Notes under the pieces: model-generated
The model's input: the letters and a program-made list of their open reading frames with translations, nothing else
The model's database searches: none
Told to the model about the DNA's origin: nothing
Shown: piece after piece, positions 48,809 through 59,953 of the stretch
Position numbering within the stretch: the first letter of the stretch is position 1
Layout: the number at the start of each line of letters is the position of its first letter
Made by a program: the position numbers and the translations under genes
Assembly (NCBI RefSeq): GCF_020520425.1
Contig: NC_079490.1
Coordinates: 4,774,001-4,838,000, forward strand
DNA from: Spinacia oleracea
Lineage: Eukaryota > Streptophyta > Magnoliopsida > Caryophyllales > Amaranthaceae
Direction of reading: 5' to 3'
Length of the DNA stretch: 64,000 bases

Positions 48809-50012
48809 AATGAGATTTGATTCGAGTATTCAAGACCAGATTAACACTTGTAACTCTTGTTTGTTCCTAATCCGTCGATACAATTGGTTCTACTTTGATC
48901 GGACCAAATGGCCAACTAAACCTAATCACCCCGTATTGAAACAAACCGTCTAGTGATTCGATTTAAGTGAGTGAAGTGTTTATTGTTTTGTTCAATTGGT
49001 TGACCTTTGATCGGAACGAATGTTCACCTAAACCTAATCACCCTGTGTGGAACGACACCATTTAATGAGATTTGATTCGAGTATTCAAGACCAGATTAAC
49101 ACTTGTAACTCTTGTTTGTTCCTAATCCGTCGATACAATTGGTTCTACTTTGATCGGACCAAATGGCCAACTAAACCTAATCACCCCGTATTGAAACAAA
49201 CCGTCTAGTGATTCGATTTAAGTGAGTGAAGTGTTTATTGTTTTGTTCAATTGGTTGACCTTTGATCGGAACGAATGTTCACCTAAACCTAATCACCTTG
49301 TGTGGAACGACACCATTTAATGAGATTTGATTCGAGTATTCAAGACCAGATTAACACTTGTAACTCTTGTTTGTTCCTAATCCGTCGATACAATTGGTTC
49401 TACTTTGATCGGACCAAATGGCCAACTAAACCTAATCACCCCGTATTGAAACAAACCGTCTAGTGATTCGATTTAAGTGAGTGAAGTGTTTATTGTTTTG
49501 TTCAATTGGTTGACCTTTGATCGGAACGAATGTTCACCTAAACCTAATCACCTTGTGTGGAACGACACCATTTAATGAGATTTGATTCGAGTATTCAAGA
49601 CCAGATTAACACTTGTAACTCTTGTTTGTTCCTAATCCGTCGATACAATTGGTTCTACTTTGATCGGACCAAATGGCCAACTAAACCTAATCACCCCGTA
49701 TTGAAACAAACCGTCTAGTGATTCGATTTAAGTGAGTGAAGTGTTTATTGTTTTGTTCAATTGGTTGACCTTTGATCGGAACGAATGTTCACCTAAACCT
49801 AATCACCCTGTGTGGAACGACACCATTTAATGAGATTTGATTCGAGTATTCAAGACCAGATTAACACTTGTAACTCTTGTTTGTTCCTAATCCGTCGATA
49901 CAATTGGTTCTACTTTGATCGGACCAAATGGCCAACTAAACCTAATCACCCCGTATTGAAACAAACCGTCTAGTGATTCGATTTAAGTGAGTGAAGTGTT
50001 TATTGTTTTACC
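48809..50012. repeat. 255-bp tandem array, about 4.7 copies
   Basis: Units begin at 48809, 49064, 49319, 49574 and 49829 (each with aatgagatttgattcgagta), an exact 255-bp period. The last unit stops after about 180 bp. Units are almost identical (e.g. ccctgtgtgg versus ccttgtgtgg). Within each unit an accaaatggcc/aacgaatgttc pair shows an older half-unit duplication. No ORF. It lies between the divergently transcribed 155-aa and 950-aa genes. Confidence 0.95.
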
Positions 50013-50487
50013 TATTTAACCCTTAGTGAACGATAAGGGACTTTTAGTTAGAAATTTACACATAATTTATAATCGGGCCTAATACTCACCTAAAATATGT
50101 CTTGGCAAGTGAAATTAAACGTATACATACAATTTAAAGTTAACGGTGTCCTTAGCTATGTGTATTTATAATACAATAAAAAACATTAAGACCGAAAAAA
50201 ATTAAATAAATTTGAATTAAAGTTAAATAAAAAAAGGGAAAGATAATAGTGTAATTAATGTCAACAAAACTACATTTTGCTTTTCTTTTGTGTATAGGAA
50301 GAATCAAACGCGTGCCATTCATTGCAAAAAGTGTCTCCGTTTTGAAAATCTGCCAAAAAAAAAAAGAAGCACTCAATCTTCTCATCTCTGTTCACACTCC
50401 AAAACCCACCCCAACAAGGTGAACATCCGATATTCGTTCGCCGGAAACATAGGAAAATTCGTCAAGAGTTTCTTTGAGCCAATTGAA
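50013..50487 (+). promoter_or_regulatory. Promoter and leader of the 950-aa gene
   Basis: AT-rich sequence, then transcript-like sequence from about 50290 that runs into the exon whose last bases supply the first two bases of the start codon. Confidence 0.45.
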
Positions 50488-53400
50488 ATGTAAGTTCTTA
50501 ATTTGTTTCAACCATTACATAATTGTGTAACCGAAGTATTAAATTCGCCAAAAAGTGAATCCGAGAAGCTATGTTTGAGTGTTGCATGTAGCTATTCCAC
50601 ATTAAAAACCCGGAATTTATTGATTTGTTTGTGTTGCTCCGTTGTTAATGTTTGAATTGTGTGTAATAAAACCCCCAGGGAGGCAGATCCGGCGCATACG
50701 CACTACGATTGCATTCTTAAACTAGCGGCGTGCTACAGGGATGACTCCGACGACGATGACTCTAACTCCGGCCAGCCGCACAAGTCCCAATCCACCCAAC
50801 CTTCTCAACTCTCAGAGGTACAGTATCACTTAACTTGTAATTTTAGATTTATCGTAACTAATTATTGTTAGTAGCGCTTCTCTAATTAGTGTTCCTATAA
50901 AAACCTTTGTTAGCTCGAACAAGAAACTGTCGATCCAATTGGACAGTTCGTGGGCAATGAAACTGAGGTATTGTTTGTAAAACCAGTGAGCCTTGAGTAT
51001 GAATTACATGTTTATCTTTTTTGAATTTTTTTATTCACTATGTGGATTGATTTTAATTTGTAGGATTCTAATTTCATTGATAAGAACACCCAGAAAAGTA
51101 GTGGAATTAACAAGTCCGGTGATGATTTCACTAGCAATGAACCAATTTGTATGCAGCCCTTGTTGGGGGTAAGATTGTGTTGAACTGGTGACTAAAAATT
51201 ATTTATTGGTTAACTTTTGTTTTTCGTTGTATAGTTATACCTTCTTTACCAAAAAAAAAACTCTTGTTTTTTCTGTTATAGGAGTCAAACACAATTAATA
51301 GTGTCACTGATGTTCGCGGTGAATTTGAAAACCCCGCATTTGCGGTGAACAATAGTCAACCATTAAATTTCAATTTTGATGATAATTTAACTTTCGAAGA
51401 TTTCTCACAGGTAATGACTGCATCCCTATATTGATTTGGTTTGATTTATCCATACGAAATATTTAAATCACTTATTAAGAAATAATCACAACACCGCTTG
51501 ACAACACATTTTATGTTTTGTAGGACAACATATGGAACGACATTAACTATTCCAATCCTGACAACCAATGTGACATACCTTATGAGGCTCCCACGGGCAC
51601 GAACAGAGGGGTAGGCAACTTTTCATATATTCGTTGCCATTGTTTGTGGGTACAAAGATGATTATCTTTAACCAAACTTTTTGTTGTAGGATATCGAGGG
51701 TCAACAAACTAATAATACAATTGAAAGCGATCCAATATTACCCAATGAGGGTAATGCTGCTTCTGGAGTAAACAATGATCTGCCGGTTGAAGAGGGTAAG
51801 GTTCAAAACAAGCATGGTCGTCCACGAACGGTTAAAACAGCAACAGTTCAAAAAAAAAAAACGGGTGGTAAATGGGTAAAGGGCGGACCAGGTAGACCAC
51901 CAAAGGAACAGGGGCCACGAACTAAGGTATTGGTCGTACAACATTATCTGTACTTTGTGTAATTTTTTGATTGACATTATCCTAACTCATTTAAACTATT
52001 TTGATTGACATTGTGTTGTAATTTTTGAAATATTTCAGCACACTGCCCTACGGACGTACCCTGGCCTTGTTTGTGACATCCTAACCGAGTTGTGTCCTAT
52101 AAGGAAGGATTGGGTCATAGCTGCTGGTTTTGGGTCTATTTTGAACCTAAAAATAAGTAAGGTAGATAGATATTTCATTACCTGGTTAGAGAGTAGGTGG
52201 GATTGGAAAAGACGAGTGCTTCGCATACGCGATGATTATGAGATAGTGATTGATGAGAGAATGGTTTCTTGGATCACTGGAATTCCTGTAGGGGTTTATA
52301 GAATCCCCTTTTTAAATAAGACCGATAAGGAACTTGGAAAATTGTTTAAGGAGTACGTCAGGGAAAAGGATGGAGGAATAGACTATGTCTGGTTGTATAA
52401 CAAGTGTTTATGGGAGGTTCAGGATGAGATGGTTTTTCTTCGCGATTTCATACTACTGTCATTTGGTTGCTTGTTTTGCATGACCAAATACAACTTCATA
52501 TCCATCAAATTATTGGCACTACTGAAATCAACATACTTTACAACACCCCGAGACTGGAATTGGTGTGGGTTTCTTTACGACTGGATTGCAGGTCATGAGA
52601 AGGAGAAGGGAAGACCATCTTCGATTATTTTAATGGTTAGTGAGGATAGACGTTGTGCGCATCGTCCGTGTTTTTTTTTTTTTTTGTAATTAGTTATTCC
52701 TCCCCGCGAATGATAACTACTCCATCTTTTGGCAGATTGCTTACCTGGACAGGTTAAAGTATGGTGTTACTCCGTTGGCTTGGAAAACTGATACACCTAG
52801 ATTAGGGGCATGGCTACAAGATGATGTCACAAACGCTATTGCACAAGATTTGGGACCGGATGGCGAATATGGCCATGCAGAGGTAAAAACCAATATCTAA
52901 CTTTTTTGTTGTATTGAACAATATATGTTATTCAGTAGTGATCATTTATACGCCTATTTAGGTTGTACTGAATGTTGAGTATGGGAAACCATACCCCATT
53001 GGCAAGCCGTTAGAGCGGACCCCATGGGATGCCCTTGCTGAACGAACACTTCTTAGTAAGAGGACTGGTACACCAATGTTACCCTCTAAAGCGTCAACCA
53101 AAGCGGATAGTCGATCAAGGAACGTGGATTATAGATGCCGGGGCAAGAGGAAGAGGAAGGTACGAGTCTTTATTATATTATTGTTTGTTGTAACTGGTTT
53201 TTGTTACAACCTACTTCACCGTGATAATTATCACTAAACTACACAGGCCACACTTGAAGGCTCCGTACAACAAAATGCTTATGATACAAGGCGTGGACGA
53301 AGTTATAGAGCTGCCAATAAAAACATTGATGACCTTGATGGTCCTCATCAGGACGAGGAATACGCTACGGGGCCTGAAAACAGAAACCTGAATGAGGATG

Positions 53401-54731
53401 ATGGTGTTGAGGAACCTCAAAACAACACGGGTGATGACATTGACAGTGTTGGAGTTGTTGATGGTTACACAACTGGCAGCGATGATGGACTTTCCATGCC
53501 AGATGCTTTACAGCATAAAACTGTCATTGAACCAAGAACGTTAAAGATTTCAACTATGATTTTGACCGTGAACAAGTTTCCAAACCAAATGGTGTTTAAA
53601 GCTGGTGATATCACGATTGATCGGATCATGCTTCAAACGTCCTTTAAGTCCAAAGGCGAAGTACATGATAATGTATGGGGGTTGCATTTTGTAATTAGTT
53701 AATAGGTCTCTGGATTAGTTTTCTCATACTAACATTGTCTTATTGGTTAGGTGATGTCTGCATGGTGCGCGTGTTTGAATGCTGATACGACCTCCGGAGT
53801 TGGCATAAGGTCTTACGTGCTTATGCCAGATCTCATGGTAAGCTTATTATGCAAATACATAGTAGTAGACACCCATTAACCTTATATACGAAGTAATGCT
53901 ATGGATGTTTAAAACGTAGGGTGAATTGTTAGACCTTGAAGAATCAAGTGAGAACTACACAGAAGCTTTGTTAATGAAATCAAAGCAACTACTTGAGGAC
54001 ATCAACTACTACCAGATTGATTTGGGTGCAATAGAAAAGGTAAGTAGTCTTATTTTCGCACAGAAATGGTGGTTTACGGCTATTAACTCTATGTTGTGCA
54101 ATCAGCTTTATGTCCCGATTAAACGCCGAGGACGGTGGGTGGTTGTTAAAGTGGACCGTGTTGCGCATAAGGAGGATCTTAACTCAAATATGTTGAAAAT
54201 GACTATTTTTGCACCAAGGCAAAAGGTTATGGGTTTAAATGCTAGGGATAAATTCGTATACAAACTGGTACGTACTGCTATTTTCGGGAAACATACTTCC
54301 GCCTTAATCTCGTATTAATTCGATAAAACCCAATTGTAACAGGAACGTATGTTTTTGGGTTTTCAATCGCACTTGGGATTAAAAAATGATGAATTGACCT
54401 TAAATACTGCCTCTTTTGATCTATGGTCAAATGGACCAAAAGAGAAATGTCGCCAGGACGGGGGTGTACTGTGTATGATCTACCTCTTGTCATCCGTTGA
54501 GAACGTGGCAGAGTGGTTGGAGGTAAGACTATTTAATTTACATGTGGAAATAAGTTGTTTTAATTTTTTTTTATTAATCACTACACTAACCGTGTGTTCA
54601 TTAATTATGACTAGGGCTACGTAGAGGAGGTGAGGGACGTCCGGAATTACATGCTCGGACGGCTAGTTACAAACCCACACAATGAAATCAAAGTGGACGA
54701 GCTAATAAGGAAATTGACTGACGGACAATGA
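50488..54731 (+). CDS. AT-hook / mobile-domain protein with degenerate Ulp1-like C-terminus (950 aa, 15 exons)
   Basis: Exon ends: 50489; 50679-50817; 50914-50967; 51064-51168; 51282-51410; 51524-51610; 51690-51926; 52039-52635; 52736-52882; 52962-53159; 53247-53672; 53751-53837; 53920-54267; 54343-54522; 54615-54731. Every site is GT-AG; the ATG is split AT|G by intron 1 and all later introns are phase 0; 950 aa without a stop. Exons 2-6 are acidic and disordered; exon 7 has AT-hook-like motifs (KHGRPRT, PGRPPK); exons 8-9 form the transposon Ulp1-associated domain (WVIAAGFGSILNLKISKVDR, MVSWITGIPVG, AYLDRLKYGVTPLAW). Exons 12-15 resemble a C48 protease fold (KWWFTAINSM, YVPIKRRGRWVVVKVD, RQDGGVLCMIYLL), but Arg stands where the catalytic His should be and the QxxxxCG cysteine is missing, so probably a non-catalytic SUMO/ubiquitin-like binding module. 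Ends 142 bp from the convergent XRCC3-like gene. Confidence 0.8.
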
Positions 54732-54873
54732 TGGTTATTGATTTGGTTGTATGGTAGGATTTCATTAACAAAAAATTTAGTAGCGTATTACTCGCAGCAT
54801 AACTGCGTCTTTTAAACATGTTAAACATTTTCTAATGTTCATTGGTCTTATTGGCACAATTTCTTAGTATCTT

Positions 54874-55677
54874 TTAACTACAAACACCGACAATCCCCTC
54901 TTCAGTGATGTTGAACATACATGCATCTACCTCTAATGATGGTGAAAATGCAATGTTTATAAATCTGTCAATTTGTTGGGTAAACGAATTAAATCTTTTG
55001 GACAACATTAGACGAGTGCGTACATTGCGTGTCCATGAGGCGCCCAAAGCCGGACGGACCTTTCTCCCGGACGATATAATGAAATTTTGCGTTGTATCGT
55101 GATCAGATGGAAATACGTCAATCACATTGTTAGCCACAACAACGGCAACATGATTGGATGCGGCAATTGTACGTAACCCATAACCAATAGCTTGTATAAG
55201 ATCCTTTCTTTCGGTTGAGCCAACAACATTGTTTTCAAAATGACCAGTGAACATACTACCTATTGAATCAATAACAACAACGCGGATTGGCATTGATGAA
55301 TTTTGAGACATTTTAATAAGTTTTACAGTCCATTCTAGCACATCCGGTATTTCATGAGGAGTGTCAACTTGCTTTGTAGTTATGTAATCCAAAGGATTTC
55401 CATTTAATGTTTCAAGGTCCCCTAAAACATATGGAACTAATCTACTTAAACGACGTATGGGAAAGGGACCAAGTGAATGGATATATATAGCCGAGGAACA
55501 AATACCACCCCTTGAAGGCGGCAATTGACAAGAGAGACTAATTTGAAGGCAAAATTGAGTCTTACCTGATGCATTTTCGCCACACACCTCAGTCACTTCA
55601 CCGATTGTTATTCCCCCACTCAACATCGAATCGATTTCACTGCATCTCGTTGTGATTTTGTTTACACTAGTAGCCAT
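54874..55677 (-). CDS. XRCC3-like RecA/RAD51-family ATPase carried by the element
   Basis: Intronless ORF of 267 aa. RecA-fold layout close to the RAD51 paralogue XRCC3: CSEIDSMLSGGITIGEVTEV, Walker A GENASGKTQ (about residues 33-41), FCLQISLSCQLPPSRGG, a SSAIYIHSLGPFPIRRLSRL segment, Walker B IRVVVIDSIGSMF, VAVVVANNVIDVF, and SSGRKVRPALGASWTRNVRT, ending in an AFSPSL...EEGIVGV strand. All ATPase residues look intact. Host XRCC3 acts with RAD51C in homologous recombination and is about 300 aa with introns; this shorter intronless form suggests capture, perhaps through cDNA, then divergence. Lies between the 950-aa gene and the transposase. Could assist end processing, gap repair or target invasion, which is inference. 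Confidence 0.88.
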   Translation of the reverse strand: MATSVNKITTRCSEIDSMLSGGITIGEVTEVCGENASGKTQFCLQISLSCQLPPSRGGICSSAIYIHSLGPFPIRRLSRLVPYVLGDLETLNGNPLDYITTKQVDTPHEIPDVLEWTVKLIKMSQNSSMPIRVVVIDSIGSMFTGHFENNVVGSTERKDLIQAIGYGLRTIAASNHVAVVVANNVIDVFPSDHDTTQNFIISSGRKVRPALGASWTRNVRTRLMLSKRFNSFTQQIDRFINIAFSPSLEVDACMFNITEEGIVGVCS

Positions 55678-56295
55678 TCTTTGTGATGTAGTAATCTCTT
55701 ATAATTACTTTTTCTTTGAAATGGAGGGATTGAACACACCCTTATATTCACCTAGTTCTAACATGTCATTGATGGATCATGTTGTTTCCAATAAATAATA
55801 TTCATATATTACAAAAAATAAGGGGCTGACTTTTGCATGACATGGGAATGCATTTTTTGACTACAATGACCAAACACATCATGTTTACATTTGGTAAGAC
55901 TAGTATAATGAAGTCGTTGTTTTTATAATTGTTTCCCAGTGTAATAGATTCGTTGTATGTACATTATTAATTAATATAAATTATACAATAAATAGTATTG
56001 TTGCCCACAAATATCACTGGCTTAGCCTCACTGTCACAATGGTTACTCTTTCCTCCTCATTGAGCATATTGTCTACCCGTTGGTTGTGGGTTCGACGCCT
56101 AATACAACTCATTTTGTATTTTTTTTTTTTTACACTGATAAAGTAATTGAGGTTACATCAATTACATATATAGACATAACGTAAAGTACATAGCAAAAAG
56201 GGAGGATTGGATTAAAAAATTCAATTCTTAAAATACCGTTTAAACGAAAATATATCTTTGAAGAAATCAAATTAAATTACATTTACACAAAACAT
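55678..56295. other. Spacer with a SINE-like segment
   Basis: Upstream of the XRCC3-like gene and downstream of the transposase. The segment 56015-56132 is tRNA-like (CACAATGGTTACTC ... GTGGGTTCGACGCC) ending in a T run, related on the opposite strand to those in 41758-42147 and 44256-44639. Target duplications are not clear. Confidence 0.5.
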
Positions 56296-59007
56296 TCACA
56301 ATCTGGTGCGCCAATCGTTAATATCAAATTCAAATGACTGTGAACAATCCTGAGACAAATGTAATTGGGACGGGTGTGCTTGAGAACTTTGAGAAGGATG
56401 TACATTAGAACTTTGTGGGACGTTCTCCGCATATGTACCCCCAACGTGATTCGCGTGTTGTTGCCTAGCACGGTAACTTGGAAGATTTCCAAATGCGTTG
56501 CAAATAAGTTCCTACATTGCACAAACAACATTTAAGTAGAAAAGTAAAGTTATATTTCCTAATGAAAACTTGCATATACGATACGAATCACCAAACAAAT
56601 AAAATATAAATTTTACCTCATTAGCAATAACTTCCTCTTCAGTAACCACTTTTTTGTTCTTAGAATTCCCACCGGCCTTTCCACCAAAAGGAGCATTCCT
56701 TTTTGTCTTTGCCCTACCAGTATGCCGTTTGTCAACCGGTGTTTTGATCCTGTTCTCGTCCACGACCGGTTCTACATCCCTTAATCTGGCTCTCTCACCA
56801 AATTCTCGTGGACGTAGCCTTCGACGACCAAATACATTTCTCGCATCTGGGTCCCACCAACATATAAGGTCGTCCCCTTTTTCCCCAGTCTTTCGTATTC
56901 CGACTACATCCTCCATTTTTAGCCGCACAACATCCATAGCCTCCTTGTACAACCGAAGTGCATCATCATTACGCATAGCTAATTCAGACAAGTAATTATG
57001 CCGTTGTGAAAGCTCTTTGGCTTTGCCCAATCTGATAGATTCAAGAGGGTCGAAGTAAGATACTCGAATGCTCTCGTACGACCTAACACACTTCATCCAC
57101 CGTTGTAGTATGTACTTTTCTGGAACAAATTGAAAATCCTCTACATCCATTGCACGCATTATATGTCTACAAAGTATTCCCGTAAATTCAAACAAGTTAC
57201 AAGAGCAATGTAAATCACCATTTTCCTTATCCACCCTAACATCATAACTTTTAAACCTTTTCCGCCAAAACGGTGAGGTTAGTTTTTCATCAGCTCTATA
57301 CAACACCACTGATCCATGACATGAGGTTTTCGTGACATTTGTGTGTGTCAATCCTCTACGCTCTTTAACAACCTCAGCAAACTTCTCACTAGTGTACGTC
57401 TTAACCAATACATACTCAACTAAAACACTCTTATCAACATCAATCTTAGCAGGCTTATCAATGTTATCAAAATTATCCTGTTTCTCTTCCTCAGCTTTTA
57501 TCCTCATACAATATTCATAATTATGAATGAACAAAACTAAACCACAATCTAAGTTCACGTGAGTTTTAAAAAATCTATTCATACCCTCACTCCTTTGTGT
57601 AGAAGACATACCTGCCCAAAACTTTCCTCTATTATATGCCGGAGCCCACTGACGCCTGTTATCATACGCGTCCTTCATCCACCCAGGACCCCTTAAACCG
57701 TACTCATCCATCACATGACACCAAGCTTCATCGAACTCATCTGGATCAATCAGATCATGTATTGCAGTTCTGATCAGGGTGTCTATTTTCTTCCAATCAC
57801 TGAGACTACCTAGGTTCTTACTAGCATTCTGGAGCATGTGCCACAAACATAGTCTGTGACGGACGCCCGGGAAGACTAGCTCAATTGCTCTACAAATTGC
57901 TTTGTCTTGGTCGGTTAAGATGCCTAGTGGTGCCTTCCCCATACACTTCAGGAATTCTTCAAATACCCAAACAAATGAGGGAGTATTTTCATGGGAAATT
58001 AAGGCCGCAGCAAATATAATTGATTTGCCATGATGGTTTACACCAATGAATGGAGCAAATGGAATCCGATACCTAAAACAATATAAATGTATTGGATATT
58101 ACTTTTTCAAACAAATGGACCAAAGTACAATTACAAAGAATTTAAATCAATAAAAACTTAATTAAAACACGTACCGGTTGCAAGCGAAAGTAGTATCAAA
58201 AGTAATAACATCCCCAAAATATTTGCATGTACCCCTACTACGTGCATCCGACCAAAATGCATTCGTAAAAACACCATCATCATCTACTTGTATTGAGCTA
58301 TAAAACTCGGGATGCAAATCACGTTGTGCCTTAAAGTAAGCATCGAGTCCTGCGGCATCTGCAGCACTAAATCTTGATGAACGACGTTCGACGTTGATTG
58401 CGTTCCTCAAGTCTCTATTATTAAATGTAATATTTTCATAACCTCCCTTTTCAATTAGATGCGTACCAAAGTTCTTACTTATGCTAACACCACCCATGTC
58501 ATTGATCATCGCCCTCTTAAATGTAGTACCGTCTATACATCTATAATTAACCATCAGTCTACTACAGTCAGGATTTAAAGGATGATTGTGTTGCAAGTCA
58601 CAAGTCAATATAGTAAATAGCCCATCTCTACTTACACCGTAAATATTCATCTTACAACCGGTCACATTAGACCCAACACCTTTTTTCACCCCTCCCTTCT
58701 TGCATTTTAATCTAATAAGTTCCATCATATGCGGCTTTGCCTCATACTTTCCCACACCAGACTTAGATACTCCCTTTTCTTTGTACTCTTTTTTCAGCTT
58801 ATTACTTTTGATAAACATCTCAAATCCTTCTTTGAAGGCATACAACTGACAAAATTCGAAAAACTCATGGCCCGTTGTAAAACACATCCCTACACTAGGG
58901 GGGTTAACGATAACTTCTTGTCCATCAGTTATTAATCTATATTGTGAGCTTTCAGGAACATTTTCATTCAGATCAGGGACACTTTCGTTTAGGTCTACCC
59001 AAGCCAT
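56296..59007 (-). CDS. FAR1/FHY3-type Mutator transposase (834 aa)
   Basis: Three exons, 58175-59007, 56617-58072 and 56296-56511, all GT-AG and in frame, 834 aa. N-terminal FAR1 zinc-binding DNA-binding region (about residues 40-150: GMCFTTGHEFFEFCQLYAFK ... CKMNIYG ... CDLQHNHPLN), then the MULE catalytic domain: first Asp in DVITFDTTFACNRYRIPFAP, second in GILTDQDKAI, the MULE CxxH signature HRLCLWHM, and a Glu in DEFDEAWCHVMDEYGL. A SWIM finger follows (CSCNLFEFTGILCRHIMRAM), then a basic tail with GGKAGGNSKNKK and a Gln/Ser-rich end. The acid triad and both zinc motifs are present, so the protein looks active; this is the enzyme expected to cut the inverted repeats of the enclosing element. 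Host FHY3/FAR1 transcription factors derive from this type, so domestication is the alternative. Confidence 0.93.
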
Positions 59008-59882
59008 ACAGAACTCCCACGTATATCACTGTTGTACAAAATACGAAAAACGTTTAGGGTTTTATAAAATGCTGCCAAACGTTTAGGGTTTTATAAAATA
59101 CAACAAACAAACAAATTATATACAACGATTTTAGAATAACCACTTAGTTTAGTGTTTAACCATATAGGATAACATACAACTTAATAACATTCTTAATACT
59201 ACGTAATTATAGAATGTATGAAATAAACAAAAAAAACACCTTGTTTTCTCCGTCGTGCAGATCTACTTTCTCACCAAAAACAAATTTATCAAATTAACAT
59301 GAAACTACAATTTTTCATTAACTCATCAATATCTGCCAAACAATCAAGATTCATCAATATCATGAAACTCCAATTTTTCATTAATTCAAACAAATTTAAC
59401 TACCCAAAAATAAAACATTCATATAGCATTGTTATTTTCAGGAATTAATTAACTACATTTGACAAAAACAATTTAACGAAAAACTTACATTAATTTCGAA
59501 GCGAGATTTCGAAGCTGAATTTCGAAGCTTAATAATGTTGTAGCAGCTCTAAACGTTTTGCTAAAAACTTTCCTGTGCGTTTTTGTTTGTGGCAAACTCG
59601 ATAAAATGGGAGATGATACAACCCCTTCAGCTTTGCCTTTATTTTCTTTGCTGAACCGTTTTCCAGAAAATATTACCGTTGAAGGTTGAATGAGCTTTTT
59701 TTTTAAAAGTTGAAGATTGAATTTTTATTTCTTTTTTTTTTAATTATTTTGCTGCTTGGGCGGGATTTGTTTTGGGGAGGAAAGGGGAGGTAATGTTCCC
59801 GCTTGAAAACACTAAAGGGCGGTTGATGCCAAATATTTTCCCCCTAAAACCAAATGCATTTCCCCCTAAAACTCAATTAATC
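59008..59882. promoter_or_regulatory. Transposase leader and right subterminal region
   Basis: AT-rich sequence upstream of the minus-strand transposase. A ttcgaagc motif is repeated at 59497-59530, and an acgtttagggttttataaaa repeat occurs twice at 59050-59098. Repeated tttccccctaaaac words lie at 59839-59872 near the right end, possibly transposase binding sites. Confidence 0.45.
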
Positions 59883-59939
59883 CATGCTGATTTGGACCAC
59901 TAAGATGGCAGTGTACCTGGGCCCCAATTACCCCCAGTG
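59883..59939 (-). repeat. Right terminal inverted repeat of the giant element
   Basis: Ends CCCAATTACCCCCAGTG, inverted match of the left end. Fourteen bases (taactgtatcatct) separate it from the right copy of the 502-bp repeat; a similar but shorter taactac stretch precedes the left copy. Confidence 0.65.
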
Positions 59940-59953
59940 TAACTGTATCATCT

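Larger units (their letters stand above)
41317..59939. mobile_element. Giant seven-gene Mutator-like element (18.6 kb)
   Basis: Imperfect terminal inverted repeats (left CACAGAGGGTAAGTGGTC; right, reverse-complemented, CACTGGGGGTAATTGGGG, with similarity continuing about 55 bp) enclose a FAR1/MULE transposase and six further genes, all of whose predicted exons keep frame. Gene order left to right: 59-aa (-), GRF finger (-), PB1/mobile-domain (-), SIM-bearing (-), 255-bp tandem array, AT-hook/mobile-domain/Ulp-like (+), XRCC3-like (-), transposase (-). No 9-bp target duplication is seen; instead a 502-bp direct repeat lies outside both ends. That the whole block is one element is inference from the ends, the coherent gene set and the flanking duplication. 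Confidence 0.75.

Noticed and set aside
48809-50012. Centromeric or subtelomeric satellite
   Set aside because: Only 4.7 copies, confined to one intergenic space of the element.
41317-59939. Giant element as a CACTA transposon, because the right end reads CACTGGGGG when reverse-complemented
   Set aside because: The left end reads CACAG, no 3-bp duplication is present, and the transposase is of FAR1/MULE type.
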